A stretch of DNA of 22,030 bases from CAZVCJ01 sp964625745 (GTDB lineage: Bacteria > Chloroflexota > Anaerolineae > VGOG01). The position numbers were made by a program, and so were the translations under genes. Position 1 is the stretch's first letter; each line of letters opens with the position of its first letter. A model generated the notes under the pieces. The model saw only the letters and a program-made list of their open reading frames with translations, made no database searches and had not been told where the DNA came from. Location: assembly GCA_964625745.1 (NCBI GenBank), contig CAZVCJ010000060.1:1-22030 (forward strand), given 5' to 3'. This document shows, one piece after another, positions 21,977-22,030 of the stretch.

Positions 21977-22030
21977 ATGACGGTGGTTTCGCTCATTTAC
22001 AATCAAGGGCTGGCTAATAGCGGTTGTCCG
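21977..22030 (+). CDS. start of an unidentified gene, cut by the window edge
   Basis: ATG at 21977 is preceded by AGGAGG with a 7-base spacing, a strong ribosome site, and the frame stays open for 18 codons to the window end. The residues MTVVSLIYNQGLANSGCP do not let me recognise a family. The two promoter-like sites upstream support a real transcription unit. Confidence 0.55.
   Translation, partial: MTVVSLIYNQGLANSGCP

Overview
The window looks like a moderately GC-rich bacterial chromosome, most likely Chloroflexota and perhaps an Anaerolineae-type lineage. This is an inference from four things: an isopentenyl phosphate kinase (otherwise mainly an archaeal, plant and Chloroflexota enzyme), non-pyrrolysine MttB-family methyltransferases, PlsY for phospholipid synthesis, and short palindromic dispersed repeats built around the CTGAGCCTGTCGAAGG motif. 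There are no rRNA, tRNA, CRISPR or phage genes. Most genes are metabolic or transport genes in three operon-like blocks.

Layout. Bases 1-245 hold a REP-like repeat and a roughly 150-bp MITE-like inverted-repeat element. An isopentenyl phosphate kinase gene (246-1067, minus) is divergent from a complete branched-chain amino acid (LIV-type) ABC transporter, livK-livH-livM-livG-livF (1447-7500, plus). That operon has a textbook TTGACA-N17-TATAAT promoter, a leader with a 13-bp inverted repeat and a leucine-rich small ORF, and hairpins between cistrons. LivM carries an unusual N-terminal membrane extension of about 240 residues.

A structured intergenic region (7501-7845) leads into the most unusual block, 7846-14273 (plus). 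It begins with an 844-residue secreted protein made of a LysM domain, a family-3 (polar amino acid) binding domain and a family-5 (peptide type) binding domain whose two halves are in reversed order, as in a circular permutation. It is followed by DppB- and DppC-type permeases, a GlnP/HisM-type permease and a GlnQ/HisP-type ATPase. One binding protein therefore appears to serve two different permease classes, and no Dpp-type ATPase is in view.

A convergent terminator (14337-14367) separates this from a minus-strand operon (19663 down to 14415) with a TTGACA-N17-TATGAT promoter. The operon encodes three MttB-superfamily proteins and one class I SAM-dependent methyltransferase, with no corrinoid protein, and probably acts in one-carbon or quaternary/tertiary amine chemistry. 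Beyond it are plsY (minus, GTG start), a 116-bp multi-hairpin repeat, a ketopantoate reductase-like gene (plus, GTG start) and the first 18 codons of an unidentified gene at the right edge.

How it fits together: the two import systems and the methyltransferase operon suggest a heterotroph that takes up amino acids, peptides or related amines. A functional link between the hybrid importer and the MttB operon is only suggested by position; the two blocks are convergent, not co-transcribed.
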